64,000 bases of DNA from Streptomyces sp. B21-105. Lineage in GTDB: Bacteria > Actinomycetota > Actinomycetes > Streptomycetales > Streptomycetaceae. This document shows positions 1 through 8,307 of this stretch, piece by piece. The DNA lies in the NCBI RefSeq assembly GCF_036898465.1, contig NZ_JARUMJ010000001.1:5084001-5148000 (forward strand), in the 5' to 3' direction. The notes beneath the pieces were generated by a model. That model did not search any database, was not told where the DNA came from, and saw only the letters and a program-made list of their open reading frames with translations. The position numbers and the translations under genes are program-made. Every line of letters starts with the position of its first letter. The stretch's first letter is position 1.

Positions 1-1903
1 CGGCGCCCGAGAGGTTCGGGGTGTAGCCGACGAACCAGGCGTTCTTGCGGGAGTCCGTCGTACCCGTCTTGCCGGCGTTGTCGCGGCCGGACAGACCGGC
101 CTGCTTACCCGTACCGGAGTCGACCACGCCGCTCAACAGGGTGTTGATGGTGTCCGCGGTCTTCTCGCTCATCGCGCGCGAGCAGGTCGACTTCGGGACT
201 TCGAGCGACTTCTTCGTGCCGCCCACGGTCTGGGTGATCGACTCGATGGCGATCGGGGTGCAGTACATGCCGCGGCTGGCGAAGGCGGCGTAGGCGCTCG
301 CCATCGTCAGAGGGGAGAGACCGGTGGAGCCCAGGGTCATCGAGGAGGGAACCTCGGGGACCTTGGTGCCGTTGCCCTGGACCACGCCCAGCTTGTCGGT
401 CATCTTCACCACGGGGCACATACCGATGTCGGCGAGCATCTGCACGAAGTACGTGTTGACCGACAGCTCCATGGCCTTCTGCAGCTGGTACGGCCCCTTC
501 TCGGACTCGCTCTCGTTCTCCAGGGTGTACTTGGGCCTGCCGTCGTTCGTCCACGGCTTGCTGCTGCACGTCTGGACCGTGTCCGGGTACGGCATCTGGT
601 ACGGCGCCGAGTAGGACTGGTTCGCCGGCCGCCCCTCCTCCAGCGCGGCCGCGGCCACGAAGGGCTTGAAGGTCGAACCCGTCGGGAAGCCGAAGTTCGA
701 GCCGCCCATGGAGGCGTTGACGGAGTAGTTGTACTCGGTCTCGTTCTTGCCGTAGCCGTACGGCTTCGACTGGCCCATGCCGAGGATCTTGCCGGTACCG
801 GGCTCGACGAGGGTCGCGGCCGCGGCCACCTTGTCCGACTTGTAGACGTGGTCCTTGAGCGAGCTCTGGACGGACTTCTGGGCCTGCGGCTCGAGCGTCG
901 TCCGGATCGTCAGACCGCCCTGGTTCCAGACCTTCGCCCGCTCCTCCTTGGTCTTGCCGAAGACCGGGTCGTTGCGGAAGACGCGTTCCACGTACTTGCA
1001 GAAGAAGCTGGCGCCCTGGACGGCGGTGATGCAGCCGTTCTTCGGCTTCTTGACCTTCAGGCCCAGCGGCGCCTGCTGCGCGGTGGCCGCCTCGGCCTCG
1101 GAGATGTCGCCGACCTCGGCCATGCGCTTCAGCACGGTGTTACGGCGCTTGGTGGCCTCGGCCTCGTCGTTGACCGGGTCGTAGCGGCTGGGCGACTGGA
1201 CGATGCCGGCCAGCAGCGCGGCCTGGGGGAGCGTGAGGTTCTTGGCGTGCGTGGAGAAGTAGCGCTGGGAGGCCGCTTCGACGCCGTAGGCCTGCTCGCC
1301 GAAGAACGTGATGTTCAGGTAGTTCTCGAGGATCTTCTTCTTGCTGAGCTCTTCCTCGAGCTGGATCGCGTACTTCAGCTCTTTGATCTTGCGTCCGATG
1401 GTCTGCTGCGTGGCCTGCGCGACCTTCGTCGGATCGTCGCCCGCCTCCTCGACGGCGACGTTCTTCACGAGTTGCTGCGTGAGCGTGGAAGCGCCCTGGG
1501 ACACCCCGCTGCTCTGCACGTTCTTGTTGAGCGCGCGCAGGACGCCCTTGAGGTCGACTGCGCCGTGCTCGTAGAAGCGCGAGTCCTCGATCGCGACGAT
1601 CGCCTTCTGCATGTAGGGCGAGACGCTCTTCAGGTCGACCACCGTGCGGTCACGTGAGTAGACGGTGGCGATCAGGCCGCCCTCGGAGTCGAGGATCGTG
1701 GTGCGCTGGCTCAGTGGCGGCGTCTTGAGATTGGCCGGGAGTTCGTCGAACGACTCCACCGACCCCTTGGCGGCCAGGCCCAGCGCCCCGAAGGCGGGCA
1801 GGGCGATGCCGGCCAGCACCGCTCCCGCGAGCACACTGACACCGAGGAACTTGGCGGCCTGTTGCGTTGGCGACAGACCACCGCCCGAGCGCTTCTTTGG
1901 CAT
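1..1903 (-). CDS. Class A penicillin-binding protein (partial, 3' end off window)
   Basis: This is a bifunctional peptidoglycan synthase that polymerises and cross-links cell-wall glycan at the outer face of the membrane. The visible 634 residues start at ATG 1903 (MPKKRSGGG) with a short basic cytoplasmic tail and one membrane anchor at about residues 17-45. The glycosyltransferase signature EDSRFYEHG begins near residue 106, followed by a TLTQQLVKN motif. The transpeptidase domain shows the acylating serine in GSTFKPF (S410, K413), SVN and the KTGT motif (K612). Only the C-terminal end is missing, beyond position 1. It matches the PBP that lies divergent from wblA in other Streptomyces, but here an insertion separates the two genes. 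Confidence 0.93.
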   Translation of the reverse strand, partial: MPKKRSGGGLSPTQQAAKFLGVSVLAGAVLAGIALPAFGALGLAAKGSVESFDELPANLKTPPLSQRTTILDSEGGLIATVYSRDRTVVDLKSVSPYMQKAIVAIEDSRFYEHGAVDLKGVLRALNKNVQSSGVSQGASTLTQQLVKNVAVEEAGDDPTKVAQATQQTIGRKIKELKYAIQLEEELSKKKILENYLNITFFGEQAYGVEAASQRYFSTHAKNLTLPQAALLAGIVQSPSRYDPVNDEAEATKRRNTVLKRMAEVGDISEAEAATAQQAPLGLKVKKPKNGCITAVQGASFFCKYVERVFRNDPVFGKTKEERAKVWNQGGLTIRTTLEPQAQKSVQSSLKDHVYKSDKVAAAATLVEPGTGKILGMGQSKPYGYGKNETEYNYSVNASMGGSNFGFPTGSTFKPFVAAAALEEGRPANQSYSAPYQMPYPDTVQTCSSKPWTNDGRPKYTLENESESEKGPYQLQKAMELSVNTYFVQMLADIGMCPVVKMTDKLGVVQGNGTKVPEVPSSMTLGSTGLSPLTMASAYAAFASRGMYCTPIAIESITQTVGGTKKSLEVPKSTCSRAMSEKTADTINTLLSGVVDSGTGKQAGLSGRDNAGKTGTTDSRKNAWFVGYTPNLSGA

Positions 1904-2471
1904 GAGGGCAGCCTAATCCGTAGTTATGAGCGTTCCGCAGGAGCATGGGCTTCTCGGAGCGTTCGAGTACCAGACCGTGACATCCAAGTGCAGCCGGGCC
2001 GTGGAGGCCTCAACGTAGATCGGTGCGTGGTCTGGTGCGAACGGTGGTGGCGGTCACGTGGGCGTCGGGCGGATGCCTGTCACACACCGGGCGCTTGACG
2101 CCTATCGCAAGAGAGGCAGCGCCTGGCGTCTCCGTGGCCGCCACCGCCTTCGTTGGCACCGGACGGATTCCTGAAGCCAGCCTGGCTCATGAGACCTCGA
2201 CCGAGACCTGGTGCCGTCCGGCGTCGTCAATTTCAATCTGCTTGCTCACTCGTTGACGTTGGTGGTGCGAGCCCGTCGCACGGTGACCTCTTGATACGCC
2301 CGAGCCGTCTGAGCTCCCGCGCAGACCGAGGCCCGTGGGGCGTGCTGGTGCCACGAACGGCTAGTGAGGTGGCGGCCCGGCCGCGGTGCGGTCGAGGCCT
2401 GGGATTAGGTCGCTGCGTGGCCCGCATGCGCTCGTGACCAGCGCAAACACCCAACTCTGGGGAGGGTAATC
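1904..2471. other. PBP upstream region and left end of IS110-type element
   Basis: No convincing gene lies in these 568 bp. The left part must contain the promoter of the PBP. The right part precedes the IS110 transposase and includes GGGGAGGG six bases before its TTG start. IS110-group elements are known to carry a long non-coding left end that is transcribed into a bridge RNA guiding target choice. The GC-rich, self-complementary stretch at about 2330-2420 is the likely place. No terminal inverted repeat is visible, which is normal for IS110, so the exact left boundary cannot be set. Confidence 0.4.
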
Positions 2472-3707
2472 TTGATCTACTGCGGAATCGACTGGGCGGA
2501 ACGAACGCACGATGTCGCTCTGGTCGACGACACCGGTCAGCTGCTGGCCAAGCGGCACATCACCGACGACGCGGCCGGCTACAAGATCCTGCTGGAACTG
2601 CTCGCCGAGTACGGCGACACCGAAGAAGACCCGATCCCGGTGGCGATCGAGACTTCCCGCGGTCTGCTGGTGGCCGTGCTGCGGACTGGTAAGCGCAAGG
2701 TGTTCGCGATCAATCCGATGGCCGCCGCCCGCTACCGCGACCGGCACAGCGTCTCCCGCAAGAAATCCGACCCCGGCGACGCCCTGGTCCTCGCCAACAT
2801 CCTCCGCACCGACATGCACGCCCACAGGCCTCTGCCCGACGACTCCGACCTCGGCCGCGCCATCGCCGTCCTGGCCCGCGCCCAGCAGGACTCTTTGTGG
2901 AACCGGCAGCAGCTCGCCAACCAGCTCCGGTCCATACTGCGCGAGTACTACCCCGTCGCGCTGGCCGCCTTCGCCGCCTGGACCAACGGCCTGTGTCGGC
3001 CCGAGGCCCGCGAGCTCCTCAAGGCCGCCCCGACCCCTGCCCGGGCCGCACGGTTGACCCGCACCCAGATCCAGGCCGCGCTCAAGCGAGCCGGTCGCCA
3101 GCGCGGCATCGAAGCCGAGGCCGAACGCCTCCGCGAGGTCTTCCGGGCCGATTGCGCCCACCAGCCGCCGCTGGTCGAGGACGCGCTCGGCAAGCAGATG
3201 CTCGCCCTCCTCATCCAGCTGGATGCGGCCTGCACGGCCGCTGACCAGCTCGCCGAGGCGGTCGAAGAGGCCTTCCCTCAGCACCCGGACGCCGAGATCC
3301 TGCTGAGCTTCCCCAGGCTCGGCATCCAGCTCGCCGCCCGCGTCCTGGCCGAGATCGGCGACGACAGAACCCGGTTCGCCGATGCCCGCGGCCTCAAGGC
3401 ATACGCCGGCTCGTCTCCCATCACCCGTGCCTCGGGCAAGAAGTCCGCCATCACCAGACGGTGGGTGAAGAATGACCGGCTCAACCACGCCGGCTACCTG
3501 TGGGCCTTCTCCGCGTTCCGCCACTCGCCAGGAGCCGGAGCCCACTACCGGCGCCGACGCGAACAAGGCGACTGGCACGCAGCTGCCCAGCGCAACCTCT
3601 TCAACCGCATGATCGGACAGCTCTACCACTGTCTTCAGAAGCGCGAACTCTTCGACGAGGAGTCAGCGTTCCCACGACTGCCTGAACTCGCAGTCAGCGC
3701 CGCTTGA
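2472..3707 (+). CDS. IS110-family transposase
   Basis: This 411-residue protein is a complete IS110-family DEDD recombinase. The N-terminal RuvC-like domain starts with CGIDWAERTHDVALVD (first acidic residue D8), then VAIETSRG and KKSDPGDALVLA, which supply the other acidic residues. The C-terminal transposase_20 domain shows LLSFPRLGIQLAARVLAEI and AGSSPITRASGKKS, where the conserved catalytic serine lies. Start is TTG at 2472, chosen because the conserved motif begins three residues later and GGGGAGGG is correctly spaced upstream. The frame is intact over the usual family length, so the element may still be active. The IS110 group (guide RNA upstream) fits better than IS1111, because the non-coding space is on the 5' side. 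Confidence 0.93.
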   Translation: MIYCGIDWAERTHDVALVDDTGQLLAKRHITDDAAGYKILLELLAEYGDTEEDPIPVAIETSRGLLVAVLRTGKRKVFAINPMAAARYRDRHSVSRKKSDPGDALVLANILRTDMHAHRPLPDDSDLGRAIAVLARAQQDSLWNRQQLANQLRSILREYYPVALAAFAAWTNGLCRPEARELLKAAPTPARAARLTRTQIQAALKRAGRQRGIEAEAERLREVFRADCAHQPPLVEDALGKQMLALLIQLDAACTAADQLAEAVEEAFPQHPDAEILLSFPRLGIQLAARVLAEIGDDRTRFADARGLKAYAGSSPITRASGKKSAITRRWVKNDRLNHAGYLWAFSAFRHSPGAGAHYRRRREQGDWHAAAQRNLFNRMIGQLYHCLQKRELFDEESAFPRLPELAVSAA

Positions 3708-4047
3708 CGGGCAGCAGCCCGTTCACCCAGCCCGGCAGCTCTGGATCCTCGCGCCAGGCCGCGGTGATCGTGAGGAGTGCATCCCACGATGCTTGGGCGA
3801 TGGGGCCAAGGTGACCACTCTCAAGCTCGTCATACAGCCGACGGCACAGATAGGACGTGACTTCGTAGAGGGCCCCGTTGACCTCCGCCACGCGCGCCAG
3901 GGCGGAACCTGGGGCATGAGGCGGCTCCCCGTTGAGGCGGATGGTTGGAACTGCGGCCGCGTACGTCCGTCCGTCGATGAAGTCCCGCAGCGCGGCCACC
4001 TGGTCCCACGTCGGCAAAGAGTGCTGGACAGAGGCCGATTCGGTCAT
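3694..4047 (-). CDS. Small protein of unknown function, 3' end probably altered by IS
   Basis: A 117-residue acidic, mostly helical-looking protein (starts MTESASVQHSLPTWDQ) with no motif I recognise. It starts at ATG 4047. Its last codons (ending LPVKRR) and stop at 3694-3696 overlap the 3' end of the IS110 transposase gene by 14 bp on the opposite strand. Since the transposase end is part of the mobile element, the present C-terminus of this protein was probably created by the insertion, and the original gene may have been longer. It is not part of the conserved PBP-wblA neighbourhood as I know it. It could be an accessory gene that came in with other foreign DNA. Confidence 0.5.
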   Translation of the reverse strand: MTESASVQHSLPTWDQVAALRDFIDGRTYAAAVPTIRLNGEPPHAPGSALARVAEVNGALYEVTSYLCRRLYDELESGHLGPIAQASWDALLTITAAWREDPELPGWVNGLLPVKRR

Positions 4048-4465
4048 GCGGCGAGGCTATCCGCGAGGGCCGCGTTGTTCGAGGCCCCGACCCCGCCAAC
4101 TTGACGGCATAGCAACGTGAGGTGTCTACGTTCTCATTCGCCGGACACGCGTCAATGCCTTGGCCTAAGCTGCTCGCAACTGTCACAGCAGCAGGGCTAC
4201 GTATCAATACGTCCGGCGACCCCGAATCGTTCCGGAGGTTCCCGACTTTTTTGGTGGGGGCGTGCCCGAATCCGCCTTGTGTGTCACCCGGCGTCCGTTG
4301 TGACTCAGCTGAACTGTCGCGTTCGCCGGGAAAGTCGCACATGTCGCAGGCTCACTCCCCCGGGTGATCTGCCGCTTACGCATAGTCCGTTCGGGCCATT
4401 CAAGATTGGGCCCGAAGGGGGTGTTGCGCTGTGCCCGCCTTCCGTAACGTCCTCAACTGGCGGCG
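4048..4465 (+). promoter_or_regulatory. wblA upstream/leader region
   Basis: There is no gene in these 418 bp. The DNA lies between the minus-strand unknown gene and wblA and should hold the wblA promoter and leader. A hairpin with 8-bp arms (TTCGGGCC at 4390-4397, GGCCCGAA at 4409-4416) is followed by a G-run and sits 50-75 bp before the wblA start, so it is probably in the transcribed leader. wblA is known to be heavily regulated (for example by AdpA in other Streptomyces), but I cannot assign individual operator sites here. Confidence 0.4.
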
Positions 4466-4861
4466 GTGAATATGCCGCTGCCGCCGTGGGGGAGCCTCGA
4501 TTCGGGAGAGGACGGCGCCGGTATGGGCTGGGTAACCGACTGGAGTGCGCAGGCTGCCTGCCGCACTACCGATCCGGATGAACTGTTCGTTCAGGGAGCA
4601 GCGCAGAACAGGGCCAAGGCGGTGTGCACCGGATGTCCGGTACGCACTGAATGCCTGGCTGACGCGCTCGACAACCGCGTCGAGTTCGGCGTGTGGGGAG
4701 GCATGACGGAGCGCGAGCGCCGGGCACTGCTGCGCAGGCGGCCGACGGTGACCTCCTGGCGTCGGCTCCTGGAGACGGCGCGTTCGGAGTACGAGCGTGG
4801 GGCGGGCATCCTGCCGCTCGACGACGACCAGATGTACGAGACCTTCGCGGCGGTGGGCTGA
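4466..4861 (+). CDS. wblA: WhiB-like iron-sulfur regulator WblA
   Basis: WblA is a developmental and antibiotic-production regulator that binds a [4Fe-4S] cluster and works with a sigma factor. Four cysteines are visible (C32, and CTGC plus C63 in the VCTGCPVRTEC segment), followed by the GVWGG turn and a basic segment (ERERRALLRRR) used for DNA contact. The start is uncertain: GTG 4466, ATG 4472 or ATG 4523 (MGWVTDWSAQAAC). The last gives 112 residues, leaves the normal short lead before the first cysteine and has GGAGAGGA upstream, though spaced rather far. Identity as WblA rests on sequence and on the neighbouring ArsA-like ATPase genes, as in S. coelicolor. Confidence 0.9.
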   Translation: MNMPLPPWGSLDSGEDGAGMGWVTDWSAQAACRTTDPDELFVQGAAQNRAKAVCTGCPVRTECLADALDNRVEFGVWGGMTERERRALLRRRPTVTSWRRLLETARSEYERGAGILPLDDDQMYETFAAVG

Positions 4862-4884
4862 GGGGGCTGAGGAAAACCCTCGGC

Positions 4885-6327
4885 TCAGGATCCGGTGGTC
4901 TCGGGCAGCTCCGGCCGGTCGGCCGCGAGGCGCTGTCCGATGTCGCGCAGCCCTGTGAGGTCGTGCACGTCACCGGGGAGTGCGGCCACTTCGGCCACCG
5001 CCACCTCCGGGTGGAGCGCGGTGAAGCGGTCCCGTGTGCGTTGCTCGCGGGAGAGCAGGTGCATGCGTTCCGCATGCAGTCTGAGCAGACCCGCGGTGAG
5101 GTCGTCCACGGTCCGGTCCGCACGGTCCACGTCCGCGCCGGTGTGCGCGTCGGTGGTCGCTGTCCTGTCGGTCTCAGTGGCTCCGGTTGCCCGGGGCCGG
5201 TCCGGGTGGGCGTCCGAGTGCGTGGCCCGGTCCGCTTCGGTGGGGGCGTCGCGCTCCGGATCGAGTGCTGAGGGCGCTGCGGGTGCTGAACTGCCGTAGG
5301 TGTCGGGAGAGTTACGAACTCCAGCTTTCCCGCCGTCCTGATCCACAATGCCGGGCTCTTCAAGATTTTCCGCAGCGGCGAGCGCCCGCTCGGCGGACAG
5401 CTGGGCGGCATCGCTGCCGTGGACCCGGTTGAGCACCAGGCCGGCCAGCGGCATGTCCTCGGCGGCCAGCCGCTCCACGAAGTACGCGGCCTCCCGCAGC
5501 GCGTCCCGCTCGGGAGCCGCCACCACCAGGAACGCCGTGCCGGGTGCCTGGAGCAGCTTGTACGTGGCGTCCGCGCGCGTACGGAAGCCGCCGAACATCG
5601 AGTCCATCGCCGCGACGAACGTCTGCACGTCCTTCAGCAGCTGCCCGCCGAGCAGCTTGCCCAGCGCGCCGGTCATCATCGACATCCCGACGTTCAGGAA
5701 CTTCATCCCCGCGCGGCCGCCGACTTTCGCCGGCGCGAGCAGGACGCGGATCAACTTGCCGTCCAGGAACGAGCCGAGCCGCTTCGGCGCGTCCAGGAAG
5801 TCCAGCGCCGAGCGGGACGGCGGGGTGTCGACGACGATCAGATCCCACTCGTCCCGGGCCCGCAGCTGGCCCAGCTTCTCCATCGCCATGTACTCCTGCG
5901 TGCCCGCGAAGCCCGCCGAAAGCGACTGGTAGAAGGGGTTGCCCAGGATCGCGGCGGCCCGGTCGGGGTCCGCGTGCGCCTCGACGATCTCGTCGAAGGT
6001 GCGCTTCATGTCGAGCATCATCGCGTGCAGCTCGCCGTCCCCCTCCACGCCCTTGACGCGGCGCGGGGTGTTGTCGAGCGAGTCGATGCCCATGGACTGG
6101 GCGAGCCGGCGCGCCGGGTCGATGGTGAGGACCACCACCTTGCGGCCGCGCTCGGCCGCCCTGAGCCCCAGAGCGGCCGCAGTGGTCGTCTTGCCGACAC
6201 CGCCCGAGCCGCAGCAGACCACGATGCGCGTCGCCGGGTCGTCGAGCAGCGGATCGAGGTCGAGCACGGGCGCGGGGGTGAGACGGCGACGGGTGTTCCC
6301 CTCGTCGTGATTCCGGTCCGCGCTCAT
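4885..6327 (-). CDS. ArsA/GET3-like ATPase (second of pair)
   Basis: A 480-residue cytoplasmic P-loop ATPase of the anion-transporting ArsA superfamily. The deviant Walker A is GSGGVGKTT at residues 40-48, the switch region IDPARRLAQ follows, and Walker B is VVDTPPS. Residues about 330-400 form a low-complexity Asp/Thr/Arg-rich linker (repeated T-D-A-H type segments) that divides the ATPase core from a C-terminal helical region. It overlaps the upstream ATPase gene by 4 bp (ATGA at 6324-6327), so the two are translationally coupled. Such pairs beside wblA are conserved in Streptomyces. The substrate is unknown; arsenite export is not implied because no ars genes are present. Confidence 0.88.
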   Translation of the reverse strand: MSADRNHDEGNTRRRLTPAPVLDLDPLLDDPATRIVVCCGSGGVGKTTTAAALGLRAAERGRKVVVLTIDPARRLAQSMGIDSLDNTPRRVKGVEGDGELHAMMLDMKRTFDEIVEAHADPDRAAAILGNPFYQSLSAGFAGTQEYMAMEKLGQLRARDEWDLIVVDTPPSRSALDFLDAPKRLGSFLDGKLIRVLLAPAKVGGRAGMKFLNVGMSMMTGALGKLLGGQLLKDVQTFVAAMDSMFGGFRTRADATYKLLQAPGTAFLVVAAPERDALREAAYFVERLAAEDMPLAGLVLNRVHGSDAAQLSAERALAAAENLEEPGIVDQDGGKAGVRNSPDTYGSSAPAAPSALDPERDAPTEADRATHSDAHPDRPRATGATETDRTATTDAHTGADVDRADRTVDDLTAGLLRLHAERMHLLSREQRTRDRFTALHPEVAVAEVAALPGDVHDLTGLRDIGQRLAADRPELPETTGS

Positions 6328-7301
6328 GCGATCCCCTGCTTCCGCAGTTCGTTGGCGAGCTGGTACAGGCCCGCGAGGTCCATGCCCTCGGCGAGCAAAG
6401 GCAGTTCGTGCAGCGGCAGATCCAGCTCGCCGAGGACCGCGCGCTGCTCACGCTCCAGGGCGTACCGCTCGGCGTACTCCTCGGCCTGCCGCAGGAGCGG
6501 GTCCACCAGCCGTTCGGCGTGCCCGCCGCGGCGCGCCCCGCCGAGCCCTGCGGCGGACAACGACCGGGCCACTGAAGAACGCGTCGCGGTCCGTGCGAGT
6601 TCCAGACCGTCCTCGTCCAGCATCTCCGGCCGCACCATGTTGACGATGACCCGCCCCACCGGCAGTTTCGCCGCCCGCAGCTCGGCGATGCCGTCCGCGG
6701 TCTCCTGGACGGGCATCTCCTCCAGCAGCGTGACCAGGTGCACGGCGGTCTGCTCCGACTTCAGCACCCGCATCACGGCCTGCGCCTGATTGTGTATCGG
6801 GCCGATCCTGGCCAGCCCGGCGACCTCGTCGTTGACGTTCAGGAAGCGGGTGACGCGACCGGTGGGCGGCGCGTCCATGACGACGTGGTCGTACACGAAC
6901 CGCCCGTTCTTGTCCTTGCGCCGAACCGCCTCGCACGCCTTGCCGGTGAGGAGCACGTCCCTCAGGCCTGGCGCGACGGTGGTGGCGAAGTCGATCGCGC
7001 CCAGCTTCCGCAGGGCCCGCCCGGCGCCTCCCAGCTTGTAGAACATCTGGAGGTAGTCCAGAAGGGCCAGTTCGGGGTCGATGGCGAGGGCGTGGACCTC
7101 ACCTCCCCCCGAAGCGACCGCGATCTTGCGTTCCTCATAGGGCAACGCCTGTGTCTCGAAGAGCTGTGCGATGCCCTGCCGGCCCTCCACCTCGACGAGA
7201 AGCGTCCGCTTCCCAGCCGTGGCGAGGGCCAGCGCGAGGGCCGCGGCGACCGTCGTCTTGCCGGTCCCGCCCTTGCCGCTGACGACCTGGAGCCTGCTCA
7301 C
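6324..7301 (-). CDS. ArsA/GET3-like ATPase (first of pair)
   Basis: A 325-residue P-loop ATPase. GTG 7301 is chosen as start because VSRLQVVSGKGGTGKTT then places the Walker A motif at the N-terminus (residues 9-17), normal for the family. A longer reading to 7463 would run through the divergent DUF4177 gene start and begins with an unconserved Cys-rich stretch. Walker B VVMDAPPTGRVTRF and the LVEVEGRQG segment are visible. It lies 4 bp upstream of, and overlaps, the second ATPase gene. A hetero-dimer of the two proteins is a reasonable inference, since ArsA works as two nucleotide-binding halves. No metal-binding cysteine cluster typical of true ArsA is seen. Confidence 0.87.
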   Translation of the reverse strand: MSRLQVVSGKGGTGKTTVAAALALALATAGKRTLLVEVEGRQGIAQLFETQALPYEERKIAVASGGGEVHALAIDPELALLDYLQMFYKLGGAGRALRKLGAIDFATTVAPGLRDVLLTGKACEAVRRKDKNGRFVYDHVVMDAPPTGRVTRFLNVNDEVAGLARIGPIHNQAQAVMRVLKSEQTAVHLVTLLEEMPVQETADGIAELRAAKLPVGRVIVNMVRPEMLDEDGLELARTATRSSVARSLSAAGLGGARRGGHAERLVDPLLRQAEEYAERYALEREQRAVLGELDLPLHELPLLAEGMDLAGLYQLANELRKQGIA

Positions 7302-7421
7302 GTCTTCGAGCGTAACCAGTCGGCGCCCGAGGCAATCGGGAGGCTGTGGACAACGGGGGCGGCAATCGGCCACATGGCCTGTGAAACCGGGCCCCGGGCA
7401 CCAGCCGATACAGTCGCCCCC

Positions 7422-7580
7422 ATGACCAAGTGGGAATACGCAACTGTGCCGCTGCTCGTCCACGCCACGAAGCAGATCCTGGACACCTGGGGCGAGGACG
7501 GCTGGGAACTCGTCCAGGTCGTGCCCGGCCCGAACAACCCGGAGCAGCTCGTCGCCTACCTGAAGCGGGCGAAGGCGTGA
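7422..7580 (+). CDS. DUF4177-type small protein
   Basis: A 52-residue protein starting at ATG 7422 (MTKWEYATVPLLVHATKQIL) with the GEDGWELVQVVPG core typical of DUF4177 proteins. Function is unknown. It is divergent from the ATPase operon and overlaps the following RidA-type gene by 4 bp (GTGA at 7577-7580), so the two are likely co-translated. The short reading is favoured over longer frames because the conserved core starts at once. Confidence 0.82.
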   Translation: MTKWEYATVPLLVHATKQILDTWGEDGWELVQVVPGPNNPEQLVAYLKRAKA

Positions 7581-8041
7581 GCGCGGTCGAGACGAGGCTC
7601 GCCGAGCTCGGCCTGAAGCTGCCGGCGGTCGTGCCGCCCCTTGCGGCCTACCAGCCTGCGGTGCAGTCCGGCCCGTACGTGTACACCGCCGGCCAGCTGC
7701 CCATGGTCGACGGCAAACTGCCCGTCACCGGGAAGGTCGGCGCCGAGGTCACCGCCGAGGAGGCCAAGGCGCTGGCCCGCACCTGCGCGCTGAACGCCTT
7801 GGCCGCCGTCAAGTCGGTCGCGGGCGACCTGGACCGCGTCGCGCGCGTGGTGAAGGTCGTCGGCTTCGTGGCCTCGGCCTCGGACTTCACCGGCCAGCCC
7901 GCCGTGCTCAACGGCGCGAGCGAGCTGCTGGGCGAGGTCTTCGGCGACAAGGGCGTGCACGCGCGCAGCGCGGTGGGCGTCGCGGTGCTGCCGCTGGACG
8001 CGCCGGTCGAGGTCGAGATCCAGGTGGAGCTCGCTCCTTAG
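7577..8041 (+). CDS. RidA family protein (YjgF/YER057c/UK114)
   Basis: A 154-residue protein of the RidA superfamily, which hydrolyses reactive enamine/imine intermediates made by PLP enzymes. GTG 7577 overlaps the stop of the preceding gene. Visible family features are the GPYVYTAGQLP segment near residue 35, a KSVAGDLDRVARVVKVVGFV central region and the C-terminal VEIQVELAP strand. The strict RidA catalytic arginine in the IPYSP-to-RVEIE layout is replaced by VEVEIQVE, so this may belong to a RidA subfamily (Rid4-7 type) without imine deaminase activity. Function is thus inferred only at the fold level. Confidence 0.85.
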   Translation: MSAVETRLAELGLKLPAVVPPLAAYQPAVQSGPYVYTAGQLPMVDGKLPVTGKVGAEVTAEEAKALARTCALNALAAVKSVAGDLDRVARVVKVVGFVASASDFTGQPAVLNGASELLGEVFGDKGVHARSAVGVAVLPLDAPVEVEIQVELAP

Positions 8042-8190
8042 GGCCTGCCGGTCCGGCGGTCTGGTCCCTGGCGGTCTGGTCTCTGGCGGCCTGGTTCCTG
8101 GTGGCCCGGCTCCCGGCGGTCTGGTCCCTGCTGTCCGCCTGCCCGCCTGCCCGCCTGCCCGCCTGTCCGCCTGTCCGCCCAGGTGTCCGC
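8042..8190. repeat. Short tandem repeats after the RidA gene
   Basis: This spacer is made of degenerate GGCGGTCTGGTCCCT units (about 8054-8130) followed by several TGCCCGCC/TGTCCGCC units (8143-8180). No gene is supported. The repeats make long artificial open frames in this area, and the next real gene starts at 8308. Confidence 0.7.
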
Positions 8191-8307
8191 CCGTCCCGCC
8201 GTCCCGTCTGGCGCGATGTTCCCCGGCACCGGGCAGGCGTCCCGTCGGAGCGCGCTGACCTCGGGGAGCTCTCGAACATTCGCCCACCACGGGATAGCCT
8301 CGCGCCC

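Noticed and set aside
848..1657. Long plus-strand frame across the first 1.9 kb
   Set aside because: The minus strand carries an uninterrupted PBP with all motifs; the plus-strand product is Leu/Arg/Asp-rich shadow sequence.
2361..3629. Long open frame (422 residues) on the minus strand across the IS110 transposase
   Set aside because: It is the antisense shadow of a gene with clear catalytic motifs; its product is low-complexity Gly/Val/Arg and no family is seen.
4885..7301. Arsenic resistance operon
   Set aside because: No arsB, arsC, arsR or acr3 genes nearby, and no ArsA metal-binding cysteine pattern.
8042..8190. CRISPR-like or rRNA-like repeat
   Set aside because: Simple degenerate short repeats without regular spacers.
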